Of a stretch of DNA of 64,000 nt, positions 52,360 through 61,792 are shown piece by piece. A program made the position numbers and the translations under genes. Positions within the stretch are counted from its first letter, which is position 1; every line of letters begins with the position of its first letter. Source of the DNA: JBCCGE01 sp039029455 (GTDB lineage Bacteria; Pseudomonadota; Gammaproteobacteria; Arenicellales; Poriferihabitantaceae); NCBI GenBank assembly GCA_039029455.1, contig JBCCGE010000004.1, forward strand, positions 1 through 64,000, written 5' to 3'. The notes under the pieces were generated by a model. The model was not told where the DNA came from and made no database searches. It saw only the letters and a list, made by a program, of their open reading frames with translations.

Positions 52360-52439
52360 AGCTCGACGAGGTGTTAACCGTTGCTGTTCAGGTCTGCCGA
52401 CTTCAGTGCAGTGCTCACCGCATCGCTCTCCGTACCGGA

Positions 52440-53213
52440 CTACTTTTCGACAAACGCGCGTTCAATGACGTACTCACGATAGTCACTTTTTCGAGTCTCC
52501 TGAAAACCGAAGCCGTCGAGGATTTCAGTCAGGCTCTTCAGCATGCTGGGACCACCACACAGCATAAATCGGTCATCTTCAACCGAAAACGGTGGCATGC
52601 CAATATCGTTGAGCAGCTTGCCGGACTCCAGAAGTGTGGTGATTCTGCCGTAGTTTTTGAACGGTTCCCGTGTGACAGCAGGGTAGTAGATCAGTTTGTC
52701 TTTCACCGCATCACCAAAATACTCGTTCTCGAGCAGCTCATGAGTTATCAATTGCTGGTAGGTGAGCTCGTTGATATATCGACAGCCGTGAACCAGGATA
52801 ACTTTCTCAAAATTCTCGTAAATCTCCGGGTCCTTGATGATCGACAAAAACGGTGCCAGTCCGGTTCCCGTGCTCAACAGGTAGAGGTGCTTGCCCGGTC
52901 TGAGGTGATCCCAAAGCAGTGTGCCCGTTGGCTTTTTGCTGACCAGTAACTCATCGCCGACTTTGATGTGTTGCAGACGCGATGTGAGCGGACCGTCCTG
53001 AACTTTTATGCTGTAGAACTCCAGATAATTCTCATAGTTGGAACTCGCCATACTGTAGGCCCGCATCAATGGCTTGCCGTCAACTTCAATTCCAATCATG
53101 GCGAATTCGCCGTTTCGAAATCGCAGAGAAGGATCGCGCGTTGTCTTAATTGTAAACAGGGTGTCAGACCAGTGATGAACGTCTGTAACAGTTTCGGTAT
53201 GCGCTTTGGCCAT
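52440..53213 (-). CDS. fpr: Ferredoxin/flavodoxin--NADP reductase
   Basis: A 257-aa FAD-dependent reductase of the bacterial Fpr (subclass I) type. The FAD motif is RAYSMAS (RxYS) followed by EFYSIKVQDGPLTSRL; the NADP domain has LYLLSTGTGLAPFLSII and VHGCRYINELTY; the tail EYVIERAFVEK is close to the Azotobacter/Pseudomonas type. The ATG at 53213 gives the usual length; the longer frame extends 40 unrelated residues upstream. It supplies reduced ferredoxin or flavodoxin, often in oxidative stress. Confidence 0.93.
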   Translation of the reverse strand: MAKAHTETVTDVHHWSDTLFTIKTTRDPSLRFRNGEFAMIGIEVDGKPLMRAYSMASSNYENYLEFYSIKVQDGPLTSRLQHIKVGDELLVSKKPTGTLLWDHLRPGKHLYLLSTGTGLAPFLSIIKDPEIYENFEKVILVHGCRYINELTYQQLITHELLENEYFGDAVKDKLIYYPAVTREPFKNYGRITTLLESGKLLNDIGMPPFSVEDDRFMLCGGPSMLKSLTEILDGFGFQETRKSDYREYVIERAFVEK

Positions 53214-53428
53214 CAGTCGGTTAGAGATTTCCAGAATGTGTTGAGCGTGTCGGTAAGGGCTCTGACTGCTTGCAGCGTCGGGATTATGCGCCGAACAGCA
53301 CGTTCTCGGGAAGAGTTCATACTGTTTTTGCAATATTTCGCTGATTTCAGTAGAGACTCAGCGAGCGACATAGTGGGATGGTCAAAACGCAGTCTGACAC
53401 GCGGTGCAGCAGTTGATGCAAAGTGAAT

Positions 53429-54409
53429 TTATCCGTACTTGTCAATCCAAAGGTTGATCAGATTGCGCGCAATCGAATCGCGACGAGGCAGCGCCAGAGT
53501 GGAATCCGGATCGTCGTACTCTCCAAACCCCAGCAATTCTTCGCGGGTAAACCACTGCGCATCTTCTAGCTCATCATTGTCCACACTGATTCTGCTTTGC
53601 GAGGTTGTCGCGTGAAATCCAAACATCATCGAAGACGGAAATGGCCAGGGTTGAGACGCCAGGTAGTGGGCGTCGTCGATATGGATACCCGCCTCTTCCA
53701 GCACCTCCCGCGCGACGGCTTCTTCCAGCGTCTCACCCGGGTCAACATAGCCGGCCAGCGTTGAATACACTTTTTTTGGTAGTCCGCTGTGCCTGCCCAA
53801 AAGGCATCGAGGTATGCCGTCATTGGGTCTGGCCTGTTCGACCAACATGATGACCGCGGGATTGATATGGGGATAAGCCTCCCGTCCACAGTCAGCGTTC
53901 ATGCAAATTCTCACATGTCCGCCGCGACGACTTTCATTGTGAGTACCGCAGCGACTGCAGTGACCATTCTGGCTGTGCCAGTAGTGCAATCCTCTGGCGT
54001 AGGCCATGATCGCGCTTTCCTGCTGCTTAAGGAGGGGGCCAATGTGACGCAGGTCAACAAATCTTGCGCTCAGACCCAGGCCTGCCGCCCAGTTGTTTGC
54101 CGCGGTCTCGTCGTCCGCATCGATCCCGGCTGAAAACACCGGATCGTTACCGAGATGACCGAGATAAACAGGGTATTTGCCATTGTCAAAATCGGATCGA
54201 ACCCGCGGCATCTCCAGCAGAAACAGGCCGGGCTTTTCCGGTCGGCTGATGTCGGTGAGATTCAGGTGTTTCCAGATAGGCAAAAACAGTGCCGATGGAT
54301 TCAGCAACTGTTGCGTAATCCACTCGGTGCGTTCGCGCTCAGCCGAATGCCGGTTAAGTGGCATGCGGATATAACTGAGATTTTCGAAACCGTCTTTAAC
54401 CAGGGGCAT
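53429..54409 (-). CDS. nudC: NAD(+)/RNA pyrophosphatase NudC
   Basis: A 326-aa Nudix hydrolase with an N-terminal domain, a zinc ribbon (four Cys in CSRCGTHNESRRGG and CMNADCGREAYP) and the Nudix box GYVDPGETLEEAVAREVLEEAGI. The SQPWPFPSS signature after the box is diagnostic of NADH pyrophosphatase / RNA NAD-decapping enzymes. The start at 54409 is 20 bases after the typA stop on the same strand, so they may be co-transcribed. Confidence 0.93.
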   Translation of the reverse strand: MPLVKDGFENLSYIRMPLNRHSAERERTEWITQQLLNPSALFLPIWKHLNLTDISRPEKPGLFLLEMPRVRSDFDNGKYPVYLGHLGNDPVFSAGIDADDETAANNWAAGLGLSARFVDLRHIGPLLKQQESAIMAYARGLHYWHSQNGHCSRCGTHNESRRGGHVRICMNADCGREAYPHINPAVIMLVEQARPNDGIPRCLLGRHSGLPKKVYSTLAGYVDPGETLEEAVAREVLEEAGIHIDDAHYLASQPWPFPSSMMFGFHATTSQSRISVDNDELEDAQWFTREELLGFGEYDDPDSTLALPRRDSIARNLINLWIDKYG

Positions 54410-54429
54410 AAGCGATCCAGTCAGATTGA

Positions 54430-56256
54430 TCAGGCAGATTTCTTTAGTCGCGACGCCTGCTTGCGCTCATGTTCCTTGAGGAGTTTTTTGCGAATGCGAA
54501 TACTCGATGGAGTGATCTCTGCGAGCTCGTCATCGTCGATGATTTCGATTGCAGATTCCAGAGTGAGTCTCACGGGCGGTTCGAGAACGATGCTCTCATC
54601 TTTGCCGGCTGCACGGATATTGGTGAGTTGTTTGCCTTTAAGAGGGTTGACGATCAGGTCGTTGTCTCTTGAGTGCAGGCCAATAATCTGACCCTCATAG
54701 ACCTCAGTGTTCGGGTGGATCAACAACCGGCCTCTCTCCTGCAGATTAAACAATGCAAATGCCAGAGCCTTGCCGGTCTCGGTTGAAATCAGAGCACCAT
54801 TGCGTCGGGCGCTCAATTCGCCACCGGCTGTTGGCGCATACTTGTCAAACACGTGATAAATCAGCCCTGTGCCTGATGTTGTTGTCAAAAATTCGGTCTG
54901 AAACCCTATCAGTCCGCGGGCAGGTATGTTGTACTGCAGCCGGACCCGACCCCTGCCATCGGGCTGCATGTCCTGCAGGGAACCGCCTCTTTTGCCGAGC
55001 GCTTCCATCACTGAGCCCTGGTGGATTTCTTCAATATCAACGCTGAGCTCTTCCCAGGGTTCGCAACGAACGCCGTCGATGTCCTGATAGATAACCTGCG
55101 GCTTCGATACCGCGATTTCATAACCTTCACGTCGCATATTCTCGAGAAGTATCCCCAGATGCAGTTCCCCGCGACCCGATACCTTGAATACGTCCGCGTC
55201 ATCGGTATCTTCGACGCGCAGTGCGACATTGTGAATGAGTTCCCGTCGCAGCCGTTCGCCGATCTGACGCGAGGTCACGTATTTGCCTTCGCGTCCTGCG
55301 AATGGGGATGTATTGACCTGAAAATTCATGCTCACTGTAGGTTCGTCAACGCTGAGTGACGGCAGCGCATCCGGCTGATCCGGGCTGCACAGGGTATCGG
55401 AAATGCTCAGGTCTTCGATGCCGGTGATCGCAACGATGTCTCCGGCCTGCGCGGATTCAACCTCAACCCTTTCAAGCCCGTGAAACCCGAAAATCTGCAA
55501 AACCCTGCCACTTTTGCGTCGATCCTGCCGATCAATGCGCACCACGTTGGTTTTGTTCGAAATTCGACCTCGGGTAATGCGGCCAACACCGACTGTGCCC
55601 AGATACTGTGAGTAATCGAGGGATGAAATCTGCATCTGAAAACCACCGTCCAGATCTACATTCGGTGGATTCACCTGCGTGACAATTGTCTCAAACAATA
55701 CATCCATACTGTCTGTGCGAGTGTCCGCATCGGTGGTCGCGAAGCCTTCAATGGCGGACGCATAAACCACCGGAAAATCGAGTTGCTCGTCGGTTGCACC
55801 AAGGCGATCAAAAAGGTCAAAGGTCTGGTCGAGTACCCAGTCCGGTCGAGAGCCTTCACGGTCTATCTTGTTGATCACCACTATGGGCTGCAGTCCATGA
55901 GCAAATGCTTTTTGAGTTACAAAGCGTGTCTGGGGCATTGGACCCTCGACAGCATCCACCAAAAGCAGCACTGAATCGACCATCGAAAGCACGCGCTCCA
56001 CTTCACCACCAAAATCGGCGTGACCCGGCGTATCTACAATATTAATCCTGTAATCGTTCCATCGAATCGCGGTATTTTTGGACAAAATCGTGATGCCGCG
56101 CTCTTTCTCTATATCGTTTGCATCCATGACTCGTTCCACAGGACCAAACCGCTCGCCAAGTGTCCCGGACTGCTGCAAAAGCCGGTCAACCAGTGTGGTT
56201 TTGCCATGATCCACATGGGCGATGATGGCGATATTTCGAAGTTTCGAGACAGACAT
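54430..56256 (-). CDS. typA: Ribosome-associated GTPase BipA/TypA
   Basis: A 608-aa translational GTPase. G1 is AHVDHGKT (14-21), G2 in RGITIL, G3 DTPGHADFGG, G4 NKID; domains II, III and V and the BipA-specific C-terminal domain with GRGRVRLQYNIPARGLIGFQTEFLT follow. It aids 50S assembly and growth at low temperature or stress. It ends 20 bases before nudC and begins about 28 bases downstream of argB on the same strand. Confidence 0.96.
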   Translation of the reverse strand: MSVSKLRNIAIIAHVDHGKTTLVDRLLQQSGTLGERFGPVERVMDANDIEKERGITILSKNTAIRWNDYRINIVDTPGHADFGGEVERVLSMVDSVLLLVDAVEGPMPQTRFVTQKAFAHGLQPIVVINKIDREGSRPDWVLDQTFDLFDRLGATDEQLDFPVVYASAIEGFATTDADTRTDSMDVLFETIVTQVNPPNVDLDGGFQMQISSLDYSQYLGTVGVGRITRGRISNKTNVVRIDRQDRRKSGRVLQIFGFHGLERVEVESAQAGDIVAITGIEDLSISDTLCSPDQPDALPSLSVDEPTVSMNFQVNTSPFAGREGKYVTSRQIGERLRRELIHNVALRVEDTDDADVFKVSGRGELHLGILLENMRREGYEIAVSKPQVIYQDIDGVRCEPWEELSVDIEEIHQGSVMEALGKRGGSLQDMQPDGRGRVRLQYNIPARGLIGFQTEFLTTTSGTGLIYHVFDKYAPTAGGELSARRNGALISTETGKALAFALFNLQERGRLLIHPNTEVYEGQIIGLHSRDNDLIVNPLKGKQLTNIRAAGKDESIVLEPPVRLTLESAIEIIDDDELAEITPSSIRIRKKLLKEHERKQASRLKKSA

Positions 56257-56284
56257 ATCAATTTGCGGCGGTTAAGGGCAGGTA

Positions 56285-57211
56285 TCAGGCCCCGATCTGA
56301 GTACCAAAACCGGCGTCTGTGAACAGTTCCAGAAGAAGTGCGTGCGGCACCCGTCCATCGACGATAAGTGAGTTTTTCACCCCGCTTAATACGGCGTCCA
56401 ATGCGCACTCCACCTTCGGGATCATGCCACCGGCAATAGTCCCGTCCTTAATGTTCCGATTGACCTCTGCAGCTGTCATCTCGGTTAGCAGTGTGCCGCT
56501 GCTGTCGAGAACTCCGGGTGTGTTGGTGAGCAGCATGAGTTTCTCAGCGTTCAGGGTCACGGCGAGTTTACCTGCGACCAGATCCGCGTTGATGTTGTAG
56601 GTTTCGCCGTCGCGACCGACGCCAATCGGCGCGATTACGGGAATAAAGTTCTGGGTATCCAGAAGTTCGACCAGACTTGGATCAATTGTTTCGACCTCGC
56701 CGACGTGACCGATATCGATGATTTCGGGTTTTTCAAGCAGCGGATCGTCTTTCTCGACATGCAGTTTTCGTGCGCGAATCAGATTACCGTCTTTGCCGGT
56801 GAGTCCTACGGCGCGTCCGCCGTGCGCATTGATCAGGTTCACAATTTCCTTATTCACTAACCCACCCAAAACCATCTCAACCACATCCATGGTCTCGGAG
56901 TCCGTCACCCGCATGCCGTCGACAAACGTTGATTCCTTGCCAATTTTGGTGAGCAGTTCGCTGATTTGAGGGCCGCCTCCGTGAACCACCACAGGATTCA
57001 TACCGACCAGTTTCATCAGAATCACATCGTGGGCGAAGCCGGATTTCAGGGTCTCATCCACCATGGCGTTGCCGCCGTATTTGATCACAATGGTCTTCCC
57101 CTGATATCGCCTGATATAGGGCAGTGCTTCAGTGAGGATTCTGGCCTTGTGATGGGCCCTCGATCGAAGATCGTCAAGCGAATCGTCGGATGTTGAATGA
57201 ATGTCAGGCAT
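56285..57211 (-). CDS. argB: Acetylglutamate kinase
   Basis: An amino-acid kinase fold enzyme of 308 aa for the second step of arginine synthesis. The lysine in IVIKYGGNAM, the glycine-rich VVVHGGGPQISELLTK and the GGMIPKVECALDAVLSGV segment that closes the site are intact. The N-terminal helix (residues 1-35) is long, as in arginine-sensitive hexameric NAGK, so feedback inhibition is possible. A 7-base inverted repeat lies 11 bases upstream of the start. Confidence 0.95.
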   Translation of the reverse strand: MPDIHSTSDDSLDDLRSRAHHKARILTEALPYIRRYQGKTIVIKYGGNAMVDETLKSGFAHDVILMKLVGMNPVVVHGGGPQISELLTKIGKESTFVDGMRVTDSETMDVVEMVLGGLVNKEIVNLINAHGGRAVGLTGKDGNLIRARKLHVEKDDPLLEKPEIIDIGHVGEVETIDPSLVELLDTQNFIPVIAPIGVGRDGETYNINADLVAGKLAVTLNAEKLMLLTNTPGVLDSSGTLLTEMTAAEVNRNIKDGTIAGGMIPKVECALDAVLSGVKNSLIVDGRVPHALLLELFTDAGFGTQIGA

Positions 57212-57354
57212 ATTCTCGTATTTAACCCATTAAATCAGTGGGTTATCCCGAATAATTTTGCCGCCGGATGACGGCGGAGCGATTCTAACTGAAATCGACG
57301 GGAGAATAGACAAAATAGTGCAGCAAGCACTGATATTTTCAATGTTGGAACTGT

Positions 57355-57381
57355 TTCACAATGGCAGGCGTGTGGTATCAT
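57355..57381 (+). promoter_or_regulatory. Candidate metK promoter
   Basis: TTCACA (57355-57360, five of six to the -35 consensus) and TATCAT (57376-57381, five of six to the -10) are separated by 15 bases, a short spacer. The expected transcription start falls at the left edge of the 22-bp palindrome, so a bound protein there would block it. Confidence 0.4.
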
Positions 57382-57386
57382 CACAG

Positions 57387-57408
57387 CATATAAAGATATC
57401 TTTATATG
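57387..57408. promoter_or_regulatory. Perfect 22-bp palindrome, operator for metK-ahcY
   Basis: Half-site CATATAAAGAT is followed directly by its exact reverse complement ATCTTTATATG. It sits about 120 bases before metK, at the predicted transcription start. An AT-rich AAAGATATCTTT core resembles what I recall for SahR, the ArsR-family repressor that responds to S-adenosylhomocysteine and controls metK and ahcY in proteobacteria; this match is from memory. No sahR gene is in the window. Confidence 0.65.
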
Positions 57409-57528
57409 GTGCTTGAACCCTGATCGTTGCGATGATTGCGAACAGCCGGGGTTTGCCGTCGTGATCTGTTGCCGAGATGCGTCAGATCTTTCCCACAACG
57501 AATACGTATGAATACCGCTGGAGACCCC

Positions 57529-58695
57529 ATGTCTAGATCGTTTTTATTTACCTCTGAGTCAGTGTCCGAAGGACATCCGGACAAAGTTGCTGACCAGATT
57601 TCTGACGCTGTGCTCGATGCGCTGTTTACCCAGGACCCCCATTCGCGAGTGGCCTGTGAAACGATGATCAATACGGGGATGGCTGTGATCTCCGGTGAAA
57701 TCACCACCAACGCCAATGTCGACTACACTGATGTGGTTCGCAATACGATCAGCGAAATTGGTTATAACTCGTCAGAGATGGGCTTCGATGCGGCCAGTTG
57801 CGCGGTCATTGTGTCACTTGATAAGCAGTCTCAGGATATTGCGCAGGGCGTGAATGAGGGTGAGGGCATTGATCTCGATCAGGGTGCCGGCGATCAGGGT
57901 CTGATGTTCGGATACGCGTGTAACGAGACCGATGTGTTGATGCCATTTCCGATTACTTACGCCCACCGTCTGGTCAAGCAACAGGCGGACGTGCGCAAAT
58001 CGGGCAAACTGGCGTGGCTGCGTCCCGATGCCAAGTCACAGGTCACCGTTCGGTACGAGGACGGTATGCCCAAATTCGTGGATACAGTTGTATTGTCGAC
58101 GCAACACGACGATGGTGTTTCACACAATGATCTGTCAGAGGCGGTGATTGAGGAAATCATCAAACCCGTTCTTCCCGCCAACATGATTTCAGCTGATACG
58201 CGGTTCCTGGTGAACCCTACAGGTCGCTTTGTAATTGGTGGTCCGGTAGGGGACTGTGGTTTAACCGGCCGCAAAATTATTGTTGATACCTATGGCGGAT
58301 CCGCTCACCACGGTGGCGGTGCATTCTCAGGCAAGGATCCATCCAAGGTTGATCGTTCCGCTGCCTACGCAACTCGCTATGTGGCCAAGAACGTTGTGGC
58401 TGCCGGGCTTGCGGATAAATGCGAGGTTCAGGTCGCTTATGCCATTGGTGTGGCTCAACCGGTGTCGGTGATGGTTGAAACGTTCGGAACAGGAAAAGTC
58501 GAGAATGAAGTCATCGAGTCATTGATTCTGGAGCACTTTGACCTGCGTCCAAAAGCGATTGTGCAGACTCTGGATCTGCTGCGACCGATCTATCGCAATT
58601 CCGCCGCTTACGGCCATTTTGGTCGAACCGAGTCGGAATTTTCCTGGGAACACACTGATAAGGCGGATGCGCTGAAAGCAGCCGCTGGAATTTAA
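57529..58695 (+). CDS. metK: S-adenosylmethionine synthetase
   Basis: MetK makes SAM from methionine and ATP. Signatures are SVSEGHPDKVADQISDAVLD near the N terminus, GAGDQGLMFGYA (the hexapeptide-like loop) and GGGAFSGKDPSKVDRSAAY (phosphate-binding). Length 388 aa. The ATG at 57529 is preceded by GGAG at a good distance and gives the standard MSRSFLFTSESVSEG start; an ATG seven codons earlier is in frame but less likely. ahcY follows after 32 bases. Confidence 0.96.
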   Translation: MSRSFLFTSESVSEGHPDKVADQISDAVLDALFTQDPHSRVACETMINTGMAVISGEITTNANVDYTDVVRNTISEIGYNSSEMGFDAASCAVIVSLDKQSQDIAQGVNEGEGIDLDQGAGDQGLMFGYACNETDVLMPFPITYAHRLVKQQADVRKSGKLAWLRPDAKSQVTVRYEDGMPKFVDTVVLSTQHDDGVSHNDLSEAVIEEIIKPVLPANMISADTRFLVNPTGRFVIGGPVGDCGLTGRKIIVDTYGGSAHHGGGAFSGKDPSKVDRSAAYATRYVAKNVVAAGLADKCEVQVAYAIGVAQPVSVMVETFGTGKVENEVIESLILEHFDLRPKAIVQTLDLLRPIYRNSAAYGHFGRTESEFSWEHTDKADALKAAAGI

Positions 58696-58727
58696 TTTAA
58701 TCAATCTATATTTAGGAACTTACTATT

Positions 58728-60146
58728 ATGTCTACTCAAGCAGCAGAGCAACTGCAAGACGATTTTTACGTCGCCGACCTTTCGCAGGCAGACTTTGGCC
58801 GCAAGGAGATTCGTATCGCGGAAAGTGAAATGCCAGGGTTGATGGCAATTCGAGACAACTACAAAGCCGACCAGCCCTTAAAAGGGGCGCGGATTGCCGG
58901 CTCACTGCACATGACGATTCAAACCGCCGTGCTGATTGAGAGTCTGGTTGAACTGGGTGCTGAAGTGCGGTGGGCATCCTGCAACATCTTTTCAACTCAG
59001 GATCATGCCGCTGCTGCAATCGCTGCCGCGGGCATTCCTGTTTTTGCATTCAAGGGCGAAAACCTGGACGAATACTGGGCGTTTACTCACCGCATCATGG
59101 AGTGGCATGACGGCGGTAGCCCAAACATGATCCTTGATGATGGTGGAGATGCGACAGGACTGCTGATACTGGGCACCAAAGCAGAGAAAGATATTTCGGT
59201 TCTGGACAATCCGGGATCAGAAGAAGAAGTTGCATTGTTCAACTCGATTCGGGCTCGCCTGCAGAACGATTCAACATGGTACAGCACGCGTCTGGAAAAA
59301 ATTCAGGGGGTTTCAGAAGAGACCACGACCGGTGTTCACAGACTGTATCAGATGGCTAAAAACGGTGATCTGCCGTTCCCGGCCATCAATGTGAATGATT
59401 CGGTCACAAAATCCAAGTTTGATAATCTTTACGGGTGTCGCGAGTCGCTGGTTGATGGCATCAAGCGGGCAACGGATGTCATGGTCGCCGGAAAAATTGC
59501 GGTCGTGCTCGGGTACGGTGATGTCGGCAAAGGGTCTGCACAGTCTCTGCGCGGGTTGGGCGCAACGGTGTGGATTACTGAAGTGGATCCGATCTGTGCA
59601 CTGCAGGCGGCAATGGAAGGGTATCGCGTTGTGACGATGGACGATGCTTGCTCCCAGGCCGACATATTTGTGACTGCGACCGGTAACTTCAACGTCATCA
59701 CGCACGATCATATGGTGCAGATGAAAGACGAGAGCATTGTCTGCAACATCGGACATTTCGATAATGAAATCGATATTGCCAGTATGCGCCAATACGAGTG
59801 GGAAAACATAAAACCCCAGGTCGATCAGATCGTTCTGCCCAATGGCAATCGCATTACCTTGCTGGCTGAAGGGCGATTGGTGAATCTGGGTTGTGCTACC
59901 GGTCACCCGAGTTTCGTGATGAGTGCAAGTTTTACCAATCAGGTTCTGGCTCAGATCGAACTCTGGACTGATGGTGACAAGTATGAAAATCAGGTTTATG
60001 TGCTGCCGAAAAACCTGGATGAGGAGGTCGCGAGGCTTCACCTCGACAAGATTGGTGCAAATCTGACGACCTTGTCTCAGACTCAGGCAGATTACATCAG
60101 CGTCCCGGTCGAAGGTCCCTATAAACCGGATCATTACCGTTACTGA
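58728..60146 (+). CDS. ahcY: Adenosylhomocysteinase
   Basis: SAH hydrolase, 472 aa, splits S-adenosylhomocysteine to adenosine and homocysteine. The NAD-binding site is VVLGYGDVGKGSAQSLRGLGA; the substrate region has NVNDSVTKSKFDN (catalytic Lys and Asp) and GHFDNEIDI, and it ends KPDHYRY as in nearly all AhcYs. It is the long form with the insertion near residue 150-190. It is in one unit with metK and ends in a terminator. Confidence 0.97.
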   Translation: MSTQAAEQLQDDFYVADLSQADFGRKEIRIAESEMPGLMAIRDNYKADQPLKGARIAGSLHMTIQTAVLIESLVELGAEVRWASCNIFSTQDHAAAAIAAAGIPVFAFKGENLDEYWAFTHRIMEWHDGGSPNMILDDGGDATGLLILGTKAEKDISVLDNPGSEEEVALFNSIRARLQNDSTWYSTRLEKIQGVSEETTTGVHRLYQMAKNGDLPFPAINVNDSVTKSKFDNLYGCRESLVDGIKRATDVMVAGKIAVVLGYGDVGKGSAQSLRGLGATVWITEVDPICALQAAMEGYRVVTMDDACSQADIFVTATGNFNVITHDHMVQMKDESIVCNIGHFDNEIDIASMRQYEWENIKPQVDQIVLPNGNRITLLAEGRLVNLGCATGHPSFVMSASFTNQVLAQIELWTDGDKYENQVYVLPKNLDEEVARLHLDKIGANLTTLSQTQADYISVPVEGPYKPDHYRY

Positions 60147-60163
60147 TCGCGATTGCGTGATAG

Positions 60164-60194
60164 AAAAACCGGGGTCCAGGCCCCGGTTTTTTTG
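60164..60194 (+). terminator. Intrinsic terminator after ahcY
   Basis: A GC stem (ACCGGGG / CCCCGGT, loop of six) is preceded by As and followed by a seven-base T-run, 17 bases after the ahcY stop. It ends the metK-ahcY unit. Confidence 0.9.
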
Positions 60195-60349
60195 TGTGTC
60201 TGATACGGAACAGACAGGGAATTCACGGCGGAGTCGCTAAACTTTTAAAATGATTTTTGGCAAGCACGATCATATGGGCCATAATTCAACAAAAAATAAC
60301 AATTAGTTCCACCTGTAATTGACAGAGATGTCAGTCTTTTGGGTTTTGT

Positions 60350-61792
60350 ATGAGCGTTGTATTTACCGCGATTCGATTGCACGCATGCACAGTGGCGCTG
60401 GCATCGATGCTGTTAGTGCCGGCTTCGTGGGGACAGGATGTTGCACAGCAGCTGGAAATCGCAGCCAGAGAGGGTAATCGTGTTGCCGCTTATAACCTTT
60501 GGGCCGTTTTAAGAAAATCGCAGGACACCCACAAACGCGGCCTGGCTGAACTCTGGCTCGAAGATGCCGCGTCCTCGGGATACGCTCAGGCGCAGCTTAA
60601 GTTGGCTGCCCAGATTCTCGAAACAGCATTCACACCCAGAAAAAACTTCGCCAGAATTGAACAGGCAATCACCTGGCTTCGGTTGGCCGGACAACAGGGA
60701 TCTACTGACGCTCGATACAACCTGGCCTGGATCGGGCTAAACGTTATTGGCGCATCTGTCACCCGCAACGAGGCCGTGGGCTTTCTTGAGTCTCTTGAGG
60801 CTTCGGGTTCAACGCAGGCATCCTTCGCGCTGAAGGCGGTGCGAACCGGAAGCCTGGGCGATGTTCCGGGTCTTATCTTCCCTGACAACAGTCCCAAAGC
60901 GATGCTGCCATTCAAGTCATCAATCGTTTATCCATCGGTCGACTTTTTTGGTGGGGCAGGGACCGTTCAGGCGCTGGGTGCGCTTCCAAGGAACACCAGG
61001 GTGGAGATATTGCGTGAACACAATAATCGATTGGAAGTTCGAGGACTTGATGGTGTACCCATGTGGATCAGAGGGGACGAGGTAAGCCTGGAGTCGGCCG
61101 CAGCGGTCGTTTCCGGAATTCGCGGCACACTTTTTTCGGTACCGGATTCGACTTCTAGTTCTATAAGTATTGTTTCCAAGGATGAGCTTTTGCCAGTTCT
61201 GGGCCGAAAAAGTGGCTGGTTGCGCGTTTTGTCTCCCAATCGCGTCTCGGTCTGGATCAAAAAGGACCCTCGATTTTTCGAAAAACCGGAAATTAAAGAG
61301 GTAGCGGTGAAACGCGCCAAATCAGGTTCGTTGCTGCAGATGCAAAGTGTCGCCGCCGCCTCTGGCGCGGAGTCGGGATCAGCAGAGATCGAATCAAGCC
61401 GTCAGTCAGCATCGCTTCAGAATGCGGAAAATCTCTTTCAGGCAGACCGAAGGTACAAGGTACTTGAACGCCCGGAGCCGGACGCAAATCTTGTGGGTAC
61501 AATTGAGGCTGGAGAGTATATTCAGTTTCTAAAGCGCGACGGAGTAGTCGGCGAAATATTATCTGAGGGCAGACTCGGTGGATGGATTGTTTCCCGATTT
61601 GTCGACGTATCGGGCGATTCGGGAACCGTGACTGGCGATCGTGTCAGGATTCGCGCCGCGCCCGGAACCGGTGAGGACGCGACAATAATCCGTGAAGTCA
61701 ATTCGGGAAGTCGGTTTAAGCTGATTGAGAGACGCGGTGACTGGCTTCGAATTGAACTGGGCAATACCCTTGGAAAAGGCATCGAGTTGTGA
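60350..61792 (+). CDS. Periplasmic protein with Sel1-like and SH3-type repeats
   Basis: A 480-aa secreted protein of unknown function. A signal peptide (about 1-28, ending PASWGQD) is followed by Sel1/TPR-like helical repeats (about 30-165; AELWLEDAASSGYAQAQLKLAAQ and TWLRLAGQQGSTDARYNLAWI). Several SH3-like beta modules follow: about 185-250, 255-310, 375-425 and 430-478, the last with VTGDRVRIRAAPGTGEDATIIREV. Bacterial SH3 modules often bind peptidoglycan. It stands alone after the ahcY terminator. A role in envelope stress or scaffolding is inference only. Confidence 0.78.
   Translation: MSVVFTAIRLHACTVALASMLLVPASWGQDVAQQLEIAAREGNRVAAYNLWAVLRKSQDTHKRGLAELWLEDAASSGYAQAQLKLAAQILETAFTPRKNFARIEQAITWLRLAGQQGSTDARYNLAWIGLNVIGASVTRNEAVGFLESLEASGSTQASFALKAVRTGSLGDVPGLIFPDNSPKAMLPFKSSIVYPSVDFFGGAGTVQALGALPRNTRVEILREHNNRLEVRGLDGVPMWIRGDEVSLESAAAVVSGIRGTLFSVPDSTSSSISIVSKDELLPVLGRKSGWLRVLSPNRVSVWIKKDPRFFEKPEIKEVAVKRAKSGSLLQMQSVAAASGAESGSAEIESSRQSASLQNAENLFQADRRYKVLERPEPDANLVGTIEAGEYIQFLKRDGVVGEILSEGRLGGWIVSRFVDVSGDSGTVTGDRVRIRAAPGTGEDATIIREVNSGSRFKLIERRGDWLRIELGNTLGKGIEL

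Larger units (their letters stand above)
57212..57528. other. Intergenic control region between argB and metK (317 bp)
   Basis: No gene is supported in this stretch. It holds, in order, a 7-base inverted repeat (TAACCCA at 57223-57229 and TGGGTTA at 57239-57245), a GC-rich inverted repeat (CCGCC / GGCGG around 57261-57277), a probable promoter at 57355-57381, and the perfect palindrome at 57387-57408. About 120 further bases form the metK leader. Confidence 0.7.

Noticed and set aside
57420..57528. SAH-riboswitch-like string (GCCGAGATGCG) in the metK leader
   Set aside because: Only a short stretch resembles the SAH riboswitch core. The pairing partner and pseudoknot region are not found, and the palindrome upstream already offers a control site.
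59313..60134. 273-aa ORF antisense to ahcY
   Set aside because: No recognisable domain and fully inside a well-conserved gene on the other strand. Similar long shadows at 11453-12160 (leuC), 29027-29668 (methyltransferase) and 52371-52949 (fpr) were also dropped.
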